A stretch of 64,000 nucleotides of DNA from Firmicutes bacterium UBA3553. GTDB taxonomy: Bacteria > Bacillota > Clostridia > Tissierellales > Sedimentibacteraceae. A model generated the notes under the pieces. The model saw nothing but the letters and a program-made list of their open reading frames with translations. It was not told the DNA's origin and did no database searches. The stretch spans positions 1 through 64,000 of the forward strand of contig DFOA01000010.1 of NCBI GenBank assembly GCA_002381185.1, written 5' to 3'. Numbering within the stretch: the stretch's first letter is position 1; every line of letters starts with the position of its first letter. The position numbers and the translations under genes were made by a program. Shown here piece by piece: positions 53,327-60,881 of this stretch.

Positions 53327-54562
53327 ATGGCAATAGTAATGCATATAGACGTAAATTCAGCTTTTTTGAGTTGGACGGCAGCATACGAAAAGCAAATAGG
53401 TGTGGACCGGGATATTAGGGAAATGATATCTGTCATTGGAGGAAACGAGAAGAATCGGCATGGGATTGTTCTTGCTAAATCTGTACTTGCAAAAAAATAT
53501 AAAATTCAAACCGGTATGTCTCTCATGAAGGCCAGGCAGCTATGCCCTAACTTGTTGGTTGTGCCCCCAAGGTATGATATTTATGTTAGAGCAAGCAAAA
53601 CGCTGAGAGAATACTTGATGAAATATACTCCTGATGTTCAGATATTCAGCATAGATGAGTGCTTTTTAAAATTCACAGATATAGACAGAAGGCAGGCAAT
53701 AGAATTGGCTCATAAAATAAGAAATGGCGTATATGATAACTTTGGCTACACAGTGAATATAGGAATATCAGAGAATAAGCTTTTGGCTAAGATGGCCGGA
53801 GACTTCCAGAAGCCTAACATGTGTCATACATGTTTTTCTGAGGAAGTAAAAGTAAAAATGTGGCCGCTGCCGGTGGGAGATCTTTTTATGGTTGGCAGAC
53901 GAACCGAAGCGAAGTTAAAAAACTATGGAATCTATACAATAGAAGATTTAGCAAATGCTGATTTCAACTTTATTTCATATGTTTTTAAATCACACGGACG
54001 GTTGATTTACGCGTATGCGAATGGGCATGATGAGTCTGAATTCAAGCCAGCAGACCCTATAAAAAGTGTCGGCAACAGTTCTACTCTGAAATTTGACGTT
54101 GAGGATATAGAAACAGCGCATGCAATAATACTCAGTTTAGTTGAAATGACTGCTTGGAGATTGCGTGAAGCCGGCATGAGCTGCCAGGTAGTAAGTGTAA
54201 GTATAAAAGACAGAGATTTTGGATATATTTCTCGGCAGAAAAAACTATCATTTTTTACCGATAGTACCAACGTCATATACAAAAATATTTGCTCATTATT
54301 TGACAAGAACTGGGATAAGAGGCCAATACGTCAGCTTGGTGTAGGCGTCTCAGACCTGGAAGAATCAAAATTCCAGCAAATGAGTATATTTAAGGATCGT
54401 AATATGTTAAATAATGAAAAACTAGATAAAGTAATTGATAAAATCCGTGAGAAATACGGTGAGACTTCAGTTATAAGAGGGGTATTTGCAAATTCAGAGC
54501 TTAATCCGTTACTTGGTGGATATTCGGATTCTGATTATCCGGCCATGAGCAGCATCTTATAA
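53327..54562 (+). CDS. Y-family DNA polymerase (UmuC/DinB type), SOS-controlled
   Basis: 411 aa. Catalytic carboxylates in MHIDVNSAFLSW (near residue 6) and FSIDECFLKF (near 105), then a thumb/little-finger region. It carries out translesion synthesis; on mobile DNA such genes raise mutation or help gap filling after transfer. ATG 53327 follows GGAGGAG; an earlier in-frame TTG overlaps that site. An exact SOS box lies over its promoter. A small gene follows 11 bp downstream. Confidence 0.92.
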   Translation: MAIVMHIDVNSAFLSWTAAYEKQIGVDRDIREMISVIGGNEKNRHGIVLAKSVLAKKYKIQTGMSLMKARQLCPNLLVVPPRYDIYVRASKTLREYLMKYTPDVQIFSIDECFLKFTDIDRRQAIELAHKIRNGVYDNFGYTVNIGISENKLLAKMAGDFQKPNMCHTCFSEEVKVKMWPLPVGDLFMVGRRTEAKLKNYGIYTIEDLANADFNFISYVFKSHGRLIYAYANGHDESEFKPADPIKSVGNSSTLKFDVEDIETAHAIILSLVEMTAWRLREAGMSCQVVSVSIKDRDFGYISRQKKLSFFTDSTNVIYKNICSLFDKNWDKRPIRQLGVGVSDLEESKFQQMSIFKDRNMLNNEKLDKVIDKIREKYGETSVIRGVFANSELNPLLGGYSDSDYPAMSSIL

Positions 54563-54573
54563 GGAGAGATATT

Positions 54574-54813
54574 ATGAAAGTTCTAAATAAGCCTATCAAA
54601 GTTATGGTAATTTTTAATACAGATGGAAAAATTGAGCCGGTGAAGTTTCGGCTTGATGACAAAGTTATACGAATTGAAAAAATTATGAAAACGTATGAAG
54701 AAAAAACAGTGGGAAATAAAAGGGTTGTTTTTGTCTGTCAGCATAATAATTGTGATATATACGAAATAAAGTATGAACTTGACAGCAAGACCTGGTATCT
54801 GTTTAAAAAGTGA
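54574..54813 (+). CDS. Small protein coupled to the Y-family polymerase
   Basis: 79 aa, beta-rich, basic (KPIKVMVIFNTDGKIEPVKFR, then KRVVFVCQHNN). AAGGAGAG precedes the ATG 11 bp after the polymerase stop, so it should share the SOS promoter. Small proteins often follow UmuC-like genes; I do not recognise this one with confidence. Confidence 0.6.
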   Translation: MKVLNKPIKVMVIFNTDGKIEPVKFRLDDKVIRIEKIMKTYEEKTVGNKRVVFVCQHNNCDIYEIKYELDSKTWYLFKK

Positions 54814-54844
54814 TACCTTTCGCACATTTAATAGACTTAGATAA

Positions 54845-55333
54845 TTATTTATCTCTGCTTGATAGCAGTTCAAATACTAATTCATAAAAACATTTCTTTC
54901 TAATTTTATATTCGCAATAGGTTGTAAACACCAAAAGCATCATTAGTATCGAAAGTGTAATAAAAATAATAGAAAAATTAAATTTTTGGGGAGCATTATT
55001 AATTATTATTGAAAAACTCCAAAAATAAGCAGCTGCAATAAATCCCCATGAAGTAATATTAAAATTATGCATACTTGTATTTATATTAATTACATTGTTA
55101 ACTATTAATTTAAGTTCTTCTTTATCCGTAGAAAAGGATATAATTTCATTAATTGCAGACAACAAGTCTCTATAGCTTTGAGGGTGGCTTTTATTTAATT
55201 TTAATGTGTAAAATATAAATTTAATATAAAACAGGTTGGTGTTTTTAATATTAAGAAATTTCTCTTTGAAAATATTTTCAAACTGATTTATTATATTATC
55301 AATATTACTGCATATTGAGCCAATATCATTCAT
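54845..55333 (-). CDS. Two-helix membrane protein, paralogue A
   Basis: 162 aa. A helical soluble N-terminal part (about 95 residues), then two adjacent membrane helices and a short tail with RKKCFYELVFELLSS. ATG 55333 (minus strand) lies behind GGAGGTTG. The tail and the TSWG motif before the first helix recur in the next gene, so they are paralogues. The layout recalls two-helix effector proteins of defence systems, but no motif proves this. Confidence 0.6.
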   Translation of the reverse strand: MNDIGSICSNIDNIINQFENIFKEKFLNIKNTNLFYIKFIFYTLKLNKSHPQSYRDLLSAINEIISFSTDKEELKLIVNNVININTSMHNFNITSWGFIAAAYFWSFSIIINNAPQKFNFSIIFITLSILMMLLVFTTYCEYKIRKKCFYELVFELLSSRDK

Positions 55334-55384
55334 AAAACAACCTCCAACATATACTTCAAAAATAAACACAAATCAAAATTCAAG

Positions 55385-55849
55385 CTACATTTTCTCTGAC
55401 AATATATTATACACCAATTCATAAAAGCATTTTCTCATATTTTTTTCATTAGTTTCTTTAAGAGAATGTAAATATAAGATCACTTCAGCAGCAAATATGA
55501 TAAGGAGTATGCCAGCAAATATATATCTAACCATATTTATGTCAGAAAATAATGTCATAATTATGTTAGATGATATGGCTATCCAAAGTCCTAATATTAC
55601 AAATATGTTTCCCCATGTTATAGATTCAATCTTTCTGTAAGTTGTATTTGAGTTAATAATATCTTTAACTGCATATAAAACGTCATTCAGACATTTTGTA
55701 TTCTTAAATACTTCAACAGAATTAATTACCTGTTCATATAATTTTTTTGTTTCTTTAGATGGCTTGTATTTTTTAGAATATATGTCTTCTAATTCATTTA
55801 TGATACAATCTACAGAATAATCTTTCTCATTATCTAAATTACTCATCAT
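55385..55849 (-). CDS. Two-helix membrane protein, paralogue B
   Basis: 154 aa, the same plan as its neighbour: helical N-terminus, ITWG ahead of two membrane helices, and MRKCFYELVYNILSEK at the end. GGGAGATC precedes the ATG pair. Gap to the paralogue is about 50 bp, one operon. They run against the polymerase genes. Function unknown. Confidence 0.6.
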   Translation of the reverse strand: MMSNLDNEKDYSVDCIINELEDIYSKKYKPSKETKKLYEQVINSVEVFKNTKCLNDVLYAVKDIINSNTTYRKIESITWGNIFVILGLWIAISSNIIMTLFSDINMVRYIFAGILLIIFAAEVILYLHSLKETNEKNMRKCFYELVYNILSEKM

Positions 55850-55934
55850 GATCTCCCATAACTTCTATAATAATATATATTTTTTCTTATAACATATATC
55901 GGAGCTTATTAGAAATATTTTACATAAAAATAAA

Positions 55935-55959
55935 ACTTCTGTTCCAGTTGAACAGAAGT
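55935..55959. repeat. parS-like palindrome, copy E
   Basis: 25 bp, arms ACTTCTGTTCCA and TTGAACAGAAGT around G; one mismatch from the consensus. It is 38 kb from the next copy and shows that this region belongs to the same element as parAB. Confidence 0.72.
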
Positions 55960-56163
55960 CCAGCAAGTAAATATAAAAACAACTGGACAGTACTTAATCC
56001 TCATATACTCAAAAAACTGAAACTTTTATTTTATTTGAAATCAGTGCACTTACTTTTCTAATAACAATGTTTTGTTCATACCTGATTGAATCATTTCAGA
56101 TGATTTTCTCATTATAATATTCAATAATTATTATGTTGTTTTTATGACAATTGAATTATAGAA

Positions 56164-56375
56164 TCTCCACCATTGGCAGTATAGAGCCTCTCCTATATAG
56201 GCGATAAAAGCTAATCCGTAACTAGAACCAATTATTAATTTTAGCCATAAATAATAAAAAATGCTTACTGAAAAGAAAATTGTATATAAGAGAATAAGAA
56301 TTTGTTTATTGATTTATAGATTGGGAATAGGTCATGGCCGCCGGGAAATGCCATTTTTTCTTCAGTAAGCAATTA
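56164..56375. repeat. Long imperfect direct repeat, copy 2
   Basis: Diverged copy of 52992-53204. The inner unit at 56262-56371 has ends TGCTTACTGAAAAGAAAA and TTTTTTCTTCAGTAAGCA, a better inverted pair than in copy 1. The start still resembles the last codons of the triple winged-helix gene. Confidence 0.7.
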
Positions 56376-56538
56376 ATATTGTGAAACTGATGAATATAAA
56401 AAATAAAAAGTAAAGCATATAATAACAAATTCCTTTATTGTAATAAGTACTACTATGCAATAAGGCATACTTTATTGTAGGGTGCTATATATGAAACGCC
56501 ACCCCAAATAAAAAAACTAATAGTGGAAATCCTTAGTT

Positions 56539-57867
56539 TTATTTATCATGCACAACAACAGAAAATATGAATTCTTCTTTTTTTGGTATTTCTTCACATA
56601 TAATGCTAGCTTTGATTCCAAATATTCCTGCCTTTAGTGGCACGACATAATACCCACTTAAAATTGAACGAGAGGTATGCATAATTTGACTGTGCCGAAT
56701 ATATAAAACATTTTTTTCAATAGATTCAGTATTTCCTTCATGTCCAAGCAAAAGTGATGTGTTGAGTTTTGCATATGGTATTGAGGGTAAGTGACTTTTT
56801 GGGTGCAAATTGTACATCCATGAAGGTACTTTATTCATTTTCTCCAATAATTCTTCATATGGTGTCTTACCCCGAGGAGGTTTGTGTGGTTCAGTTAAAT
56901 TGTCTAAGGAATCTTGGTCATAAATAATCAGAGAGTTCGGAAATTTCAACTCAATAATCACATTACTTGCCTTTGATGTGCCTGAATTTCCAATAGATAT
57001 CGTGATTGGAACAGCGTGATTTTTAGACAAATCATAATATTTACGTGCTTCAATATAATCGCTAAGGGTTTCCTCATTGGGGAGACTGCTATTATATTTT
57101 TCATACTTTGCAAGATGTTCTTCAGATGTGCCTTGAGCACGATATTCTTCAATGTCGATGGGCATATATTCTGCTCGAATCATATTTTCACCTTGCCATT
57201 CAGCAAGTTGAAGCTCAAGATAATCCAAATTGTTGATTAATAGTTCAAAAGTAGGAAAGCGGGATGAAATTTGGGCTCTTAATGTTTTGTTTTCCTCTTC
57301 TAAATCACGTATTTTTTTATTCTGTCGGACTAATTCTAATTGTATTTCTTCAATTTCAACAGAATTAGCTCTAACCCAGCCAGGTCGTGGAGACATATCA
57401 AATTCTTTATATAGTGAGTTCATAACTTTTTGCCCTAGTTCTTCTTCATTAGACCACCATTCCACTAATCTTCCTGTTTTAACATCATCAATAAATTTTT
57501 GAAGCTTCTTTTGTTTTCCACGAGAACTTTCACGTTCGTCTGGAGTAGAAGGAATTCCATCCTGCTTTAAGAAAGCCAAGATGGGTAGATCACTTTTTTT
57601 TGCGTATTCGTATTCCTTTTGTGTATAACTAATACCTTCATCAGTCTCACTTCCATACCTATATCCGACAATTAACACATAGTAGTCTGAGCTGTTAATA
57701 GTTTTTTGTATTATAGACCATTGATCTTCACTAGCAGCACTAAATAATTCCATTCCTACGGGGAAGTGATTCATTTTTAGTACTATATCCTGCACCTTTC
57801 TTCGTTCTTCCTGTAAATCTGTAAATGTAGAACTAATAAACACTTGAAACTTTTTTTTATACGGCAT
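56539..57867 (-). CDS. DUF4062-domain protein
   Basis: 442 aa. The N-terminal 150 residues match DUF4062: FQVFISSTFTDLQEERR at the start, YYVLIVGYRYGSETDEGISYT near 65 and YEYAKKSDLPILAF near 90. A coiled coil follows (about 175-205), then an unrecognised C-terminal domain of about 220 residues. DUF4062 is TIR-like and is often found at the N-terminus of signalling or defence proteins. Start taken at the ATG at 57867 (minus strand), after GGTGAAG; an upstream TTG/ATG is possible. It is divergent from arsR. Confidence 0.75.
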   Translation of the reverse strand: MPYKKKFQVFISSTFTDLQEERRKVQDIVLKMNHFPVGMELFSAASEDQWSIIQKTINSSDYYVLIVGYRYGSETDEGISYTQKEYEYAKKSDLPILAFLKQDGIPSTPDERESSRGKQKKLQKFIDDVKTGRLVEWWSNEEELGQKVMNSLYKEFDMSPRPGWVRANSVEIEEIQLELVRQNKKIRDLEEENKTLRAQISSRFPTFELLINNLDYLELQLAEWQGENMIRAEYMPIDIEEYRAQGTSEEHLAKYEKYNSSLPNEETLSDYIEARKYYDLSKNHAVPITISIGNSGTSKASNVIIELKFPNSLIIYDQDSLDNLTEPHKPPRGKTPYEELLEKMNKVPSWMYNLHPKSHLPSIPYAKLNTSLLLGHEGNTESIEKNVLYIRHSQIMHTSRSILSGYYVVPLKAGIFGIKASIICEEIPKKEEFIFSVVVHDK

Positions 57868-58045
57868 GTTCTTCACCAGTCCAATCATCAATTTAGCTTT
57901 TAGCAATATTATACAATTCTACTATAAGATTGACAATATCATTAAAATCATGAACTTAATAAAATTTTCATCAGAATTAATAAATAGGTTATCGAAAATT
58001 TAAATATTAGATCAATTTAACCAACTCAAAGTTTATATTATCATA

Positions 58046-58086
58046 TTGACGTTTTTCGATTTGACGAATATAATAGTCATATCGAA
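58046..58086 (+). promoter_or_regulatory. Promoter and ArsR-type operator of the hgc-ars operon
   Basis: TTGACG (58046-58051), exactly 17 bp, TATAAT (58069-58074): near-consensus. Inside the spacer lies TTCG-N6-CGAA (58055-58068), and a wider pair TTCGAT (58055-58060) / ATCGAA (58081-58086) spans the -10 box. Such inverted repeats in the core promoter are where ArsR repressors bind. Confidence 0.75.
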
Positions 58087-58109
58087 GTATTTAGATTTGA
58101 GGTGTTACT

Positions 58110-58442
58110 ATGGATAATTATTTTGAATATTCAAAGGTATTTAAAGCTTTAGGCGATCCTAAGAGATCTATGATTGTGGATATGCTTTCTTGTGGAGAGC
58201 TTTGTGCATGCATGATTTTAGAGAAGTTTGAGATGTCTCAATCCACACTATCTCACCACATGAAGCTCCTATGTGAATGCGGTCTTGTCAAAGGCAGGAA
58301 TGAAGGCAAGTGGACCTACTATTCGTTGGACCCGGAAACAATTAACAAAACACAACAGTTTTTCATCACTATAACCTCTGACAAGGATAACTGTATTTGT
58401 AAGGAAGGCGTGGATTGTTGCAAAGGATGTGATGAAAAATGA
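58110..58442 (+). CDS. arsR: ArsR-family metalloregulator
   Basis: 110 aa. Winged helix (MSQSTLSHHMKLLCECGLV, residues about 42-60). Metal-sensing Cys pair C32-x-C34 in GELCACMILEKF matches the alpha-3 ELCVCDL site of arsenite-sensing ArsR. The C-terminal tail carries five more Cys (95, 97, 103, 104 and 107), which may add metal binding. GAGGTG precedes the ATG. The stop overlaps the hgcA start by 4 bp (ATGA), so both are translated together. It very probably represses the whole run of genes to arsA until arsenite (or mercury) binds. Confidence 0.94.
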   Translation: MDNYFEYSKVFKALGDPKRSMIVDMLSCGELCACMILEKFEMSQSTLSHHMKLLCECGLVKGRNEGKWTYYSLDPETINKTQQFFITITSDKDNCICKEGVDCCKGCDEK

Positions 58443-59527
58443 GTAAGGGAAAATCTTGCTGCTGTTCATCCGATGGTTGCTGTTCTGGGGAGCCCATGAC
58501 ACTATATAGCAAAAAGGATAAATGGGTGACAGGTGAAATTCATACTTCGAAAGGTAATGTTCCAGTGATTTCTACGATTCTCCAATATAAAGACATGTTT
58601 GGAGCTTGGAAAGTGCGTTGGAATATAGGAAGAATGAATTATAAAATAAGTCCGGGGATTTATGCTGTAGGAAATCCCAATCAAACATCTCCTGTGTTGG
58701 TCAGTTCAAACTATAAATTGACATTTGATGCTTTAAGAAAAGAGCTTTCGGGACTTGATTGCTGGATTTTAATACTAGATACAAAAGGTATCAATGTATG
58801 GTGTGCAGCCGGCAAAGGTACGTTCGGAACGGATGAATTGGTTAGAAGTATATTAAAAACAGGATTATCCGAAATTGTGTCGCACAGAACATTGATTTTA
58901 CCACAATTAGGCGCACCTGGTGTGAGCGCTTATGAAGTTGTAAAACAATCTGGATTTTCAATAGTTTATGGTCCTGTGAGAGCAAGTGATATAAAGAACT
59001 TTATTGCTATAGGCTCATCTACACAAGAAATGCGTACCGTGAAATTTACAATGTTGGATAGGCTGGTTCTAACACCTGTGGAATTGGTGCAGGCTGCAAA
59101 AACTTCACTAATGGTTTTTGGTGTATTGTTCTTGATTAATCTTTTTGCGTCAAGACCTTTTGGGTTCGACGATTTTATTATTTATGCGGGTGCAGTATTA
59201 ATAGGAACCGTTGTTACGCCTGTGCTTCTTCCGTTTATTCCCACCAGGGCATTTGCTTTGAAAGGCTGGTTGATGGGTTTGTGCTGGACTGTGGGATTTA
59301 TTTGGTTTAAAGAATGGTTTACTACAGGATATAGGTTTCTTGCCATAGGATATCTACTGGTAATGCCTTCGCTTTCATCATTTCTGGCAATGAATTTTAC
59401 AGGTTCGTCAACATACACTTCTTTTTCTGGTGTTATCAAGGAAATGAAGGTAGCAGTGCCGTTAATTGTTCTTTCATCCGTTGCAGGAATTGTGTTGGTG
59501 TTAGTTGCAGCACTGTCAATTCAATGA
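58439..59527 (+). CDS. hgcA: HgcA, corrinoid-dependent mercury methyltransferase
   Basis: 362 aa. The diagnostic cap-helix motif N119-V-W-C-A-A-G-K126 is intact; Cys122 is the residue that coordinates the corrinoid cobalt from below in known HgcA. The corrinoid domain (about 40-205) is followed by five membrane helices (about 222-240, 247-265, 272-290, 298-315, 338-360). HgcA passes a methyl group to Hg(II), giving methylmercury. Unusual is the N-terminal stretch SCCCSSDGCC (six Cys within ten residues at 6-15), which may bind metal. It overlaps arsR by 4 bp and hgcB follows after 10 bp. Confidence 0.96.
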   Translation: MSKGKSCCCSSDGCCSGEPMTLYSKKDKWVTGEIHTSKGNVPVISTILQYKDMFGAWKVRWNIGRMNYKISPGIYAVGNPNQTSPVLVSSNYKLTFDALRKELSGLDCWILILDTKGINVWCAAGKGTFGTDELVRSILKTGLSEIVSHRTLILPQLGAPGVSAYEVVKQSGFSIVYGPVRASDIKNFIAIGSSTQEMRTVKFTMLDRLVLTPVELVQAAKTSLMVFGVLFLINLFASRPFGFDDFIIYAGAVLIGTVVTPVLLPFIPTRAFALKGWLMGLCWTVGFIWFKEWFTTGYRFLAIGYLLVMPSLSSFLAMNFTGSSTYTSFSGVIKEMKVAVPLIVLSSVAGIVLVLVAALSIQ

Positions 59528-59537
59528 GGAGGGCATT

Positions 59538-59831
59538 ATGAAAAATAAATATATGAAAAATGTTGTAACTTTAAATTTATCGCCTGAAAAATGTGTCGGC
59601 TGCGGAATATGTATAGAGGTTTGCCCCCATGGAGTATTTACTATGGAAGGTAGAAGGGTACAGATAAAAGATAAGGATCGATGTATGGAGTGCGGAGCAT
59701 GTGCGATAAATTGCCCTGCTAAGGCCATATCTGTTGATGCTGGGGTGGGATGTGCTGCAGCAGTGATTATAGGTTGGCTCACCGGGAACGAACCTAGTTG
59801 CGATTGTTCAGGCGGCGGGGAATGCTGTTGA
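59538..59831 (+). CDS. hgcB: HgcB, ferredoxin partner of HgcA
   Basis: 97 aa. Two 4Fe-4S motifs: CVGCGICIEVC (Cys 19, 22, 25, 29) and CMECGACAINC (Cys 49, 52, 55, 59); the ECGAC block is the HgcB hallmark. The lone Cys72 (VGC) and the C-terminal pair Cys96-Cys97 match the strictly kept extra Cys of HgcB, with two more at 88 and 90. It reduces the HgcA corrinoid and may hand over Hg(II). ATG 59538 follows GAGGAGGG, 10 bp after hgcA. Confidence 0.95.
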   Translation: MKNKYMKNVVTLNLSPEKCVGCGICIEVCPHGVFTMEGRRVQIKDKDRCMECGACAINCPAKAISVDAGVGCAAAVIIGWLTGNEPSCDCSGGGECC

Positions 59832-60003
59832 TAAAAGGATGTGTACTTATGTGTAAAGGTAATACAGGTATAGGCTCTTGGAAAATATCTAACCTCATTA
59901 GTTACTCTGTGTGGGGATTGGTGCACTTATAAAAGGTTTCAGTCTGCAATCTCTTATTTAGTGGATAAATTTAAGAGTGAAGAAGTTATGGAGGGAAATA
60001 ATC
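59832..60003. other. Gap between hgcB and arsC with a possible 27-aa ORF
   Basis: 172 bp. An ATG at 59849 opens 27 codons (MCKGNTGIGSW start) behind a weak AAGGATG, ending at 59932. It may be a relic of a permease gene or chance. No terminator or clear promoter is seen, so transcription may run on from hgcB to the ars genes. Confidence 0.3.
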
Positions 60004-60414
60004 ATGGATAAACCAAAGGTAGCATTTATATGCGTTCATAATTCTTGCAGAAGTCAAATGGCTGAAGCATTAGGTAAACACTTAGCAAGCGATGTTTTTG
60101 AAAGCTATTCAGCAGGAACAGAAACTAAGCCTAATATTAATCAAGATGCTGTAAGATTAATGAAAAAGATTTATAACATAGATATGGAAAAAACACAGTA
60201 TTCTAAGTTAATTACTGAGCTTCCTGAAGTAGATATAACAATTAAAATGGGATGTAATGTAATTTGCCCGTTTCTTCCAAGCAAATATGAAGAAGATTGG
60301 GGATTAGATGATCCGACAGGTAAAAGCGATGAAGAGTTTGAGGTGGTTATAGCAGAAATCGAGAAAAAAGTAAAAGAACTTATTTCAAAAATAAAATTGG
60401 AAAGTCTAGTTTAA
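60004..60414 (+). CDS. arsC: Arsenate reductase, LMW-phosphatase fold
   Basis: 136 aa. P-loop C10-VHNS-C15-R16 in ICVHNSCRSQMAEA, the arsenate-binding loop; redox Cys in MGCNVICPFLP (C84 and C88) and DPTGKSDEEF near 105. It reduces arsenate to arsenite in the cytoplasm, using a thiol relay. ATG 60004 is chosen (GGAGGG at good spacing); an in-frame ATG at 59977 has no site. It supplies arsenite for Acr3/ArsA. Confidence 0.93.
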   Translation: MDKPKVAFICVHNSCRSQMAEALGKHLASDVFESYSAGTETKPNINQDAVRLMKKIYNIDMEKTQYSKLITELPEVDITIKMGCNVICPFLPSKYEEDWGLDDPTGKSDEEFEVVIAEIEKKVKELISKIKLESLV

Positions 60415-60476
60415 TAATTTTTCGTTAAATATGAGCTAATGCTCATGAAATAATATAGAAATATGAGGAGGATAAT

Positions 60477-60872
60477 ATGAAAAAAATGCAAATATTTGAG
60501 CCGGCAATGTGCTGCTCAACAGGAGTATGTGGTGTGGGTGTAGATCCTGAATTAATTAGAATATCAACTGTTATTAATATGTTAAATAATAAAGGCATAG
60601 AAGTTGAAAGATTTAATTTATCAAATGCACCACAGGAATTTATTAAAAACAATAAAATAAATGAATTAATTAATGAGAAAGGTGTTGATGCTCTTCCGGC
60701 AACAATATTAGATGGTGAATTAGTTGTAACAGGGAGATATCCTACCAATGAAGAAATTGCAAGAATGCTTGATGTTACTGCTAGTGAGTTTGGTTCCCAG
60801 CCAAATATTCTAAAGGCAATCAGAAAGAAATCAGGCAAATGTGGCTGTGATAGCAGCGGAGATTGCTGTTAG
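60477..60872 (+). CDS. arsD: ArsD arsenic metallochaperone
   Basis: 131 aa. Cys12, Cys13 and Cys18 (AMCCSTGVCG) form the arsenite site that hands As(III) to ArsA; further pairs sit at the C-terminus (122/124 and 130/131). The thioredoxin-like fold pattern is standard for ArsD. GAGGAGG lies ahead of the ATG. 62 bp after arsC and 9 bp before acr3. Confidence 0.95.
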   Translation: MKKMQIFEPAMCCSTGVCGVGVDPELIRISTVINMLNNKGIEVERFNLSNAPQEFIKNNKINELINEKGVDALPATILDGELVVTGRYPTNEEIARMLDVTASEFGSQPNILKAIRKKSGKCGCDSSGDCC

Positions 60873-60881
60873 GAGGATATT

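Larger units (their letters stand above)
55850..56538. other. Gene-free stretch with a ParB-site palindrome and repeat copy 2
   Basis: 689 bp without a supported gene. It carries the fifth 25-bp palindrome (55935-55959) and the second copy of the long repeat (56164-56375). Between them I see only AT-rich DNA; short stop-filled similarity to the end of the triple winged-helix gene suggests a decayed second copy of that gene. Confidence 0.6.

Noticed and set aside
52992..56375. The two long repeats considered as insertion-sequence ends or a composite transposon
   Set aside because: There is no transposase between or inside them, no clear target duplication, and copy 2 includes a gene-tail remnant, which fits duplication better.
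58439..59527. HgcA gene considered as the corrinoid protein of the acetyl-CoA pathway (CdhD/AcsD family)
   Set aside because: The related pterin-type corrinoid proteins lack the NVWCAAGK Cys and the C-terminal membrane helices; both are present here, and an HgcB-type ferredoxin follows.
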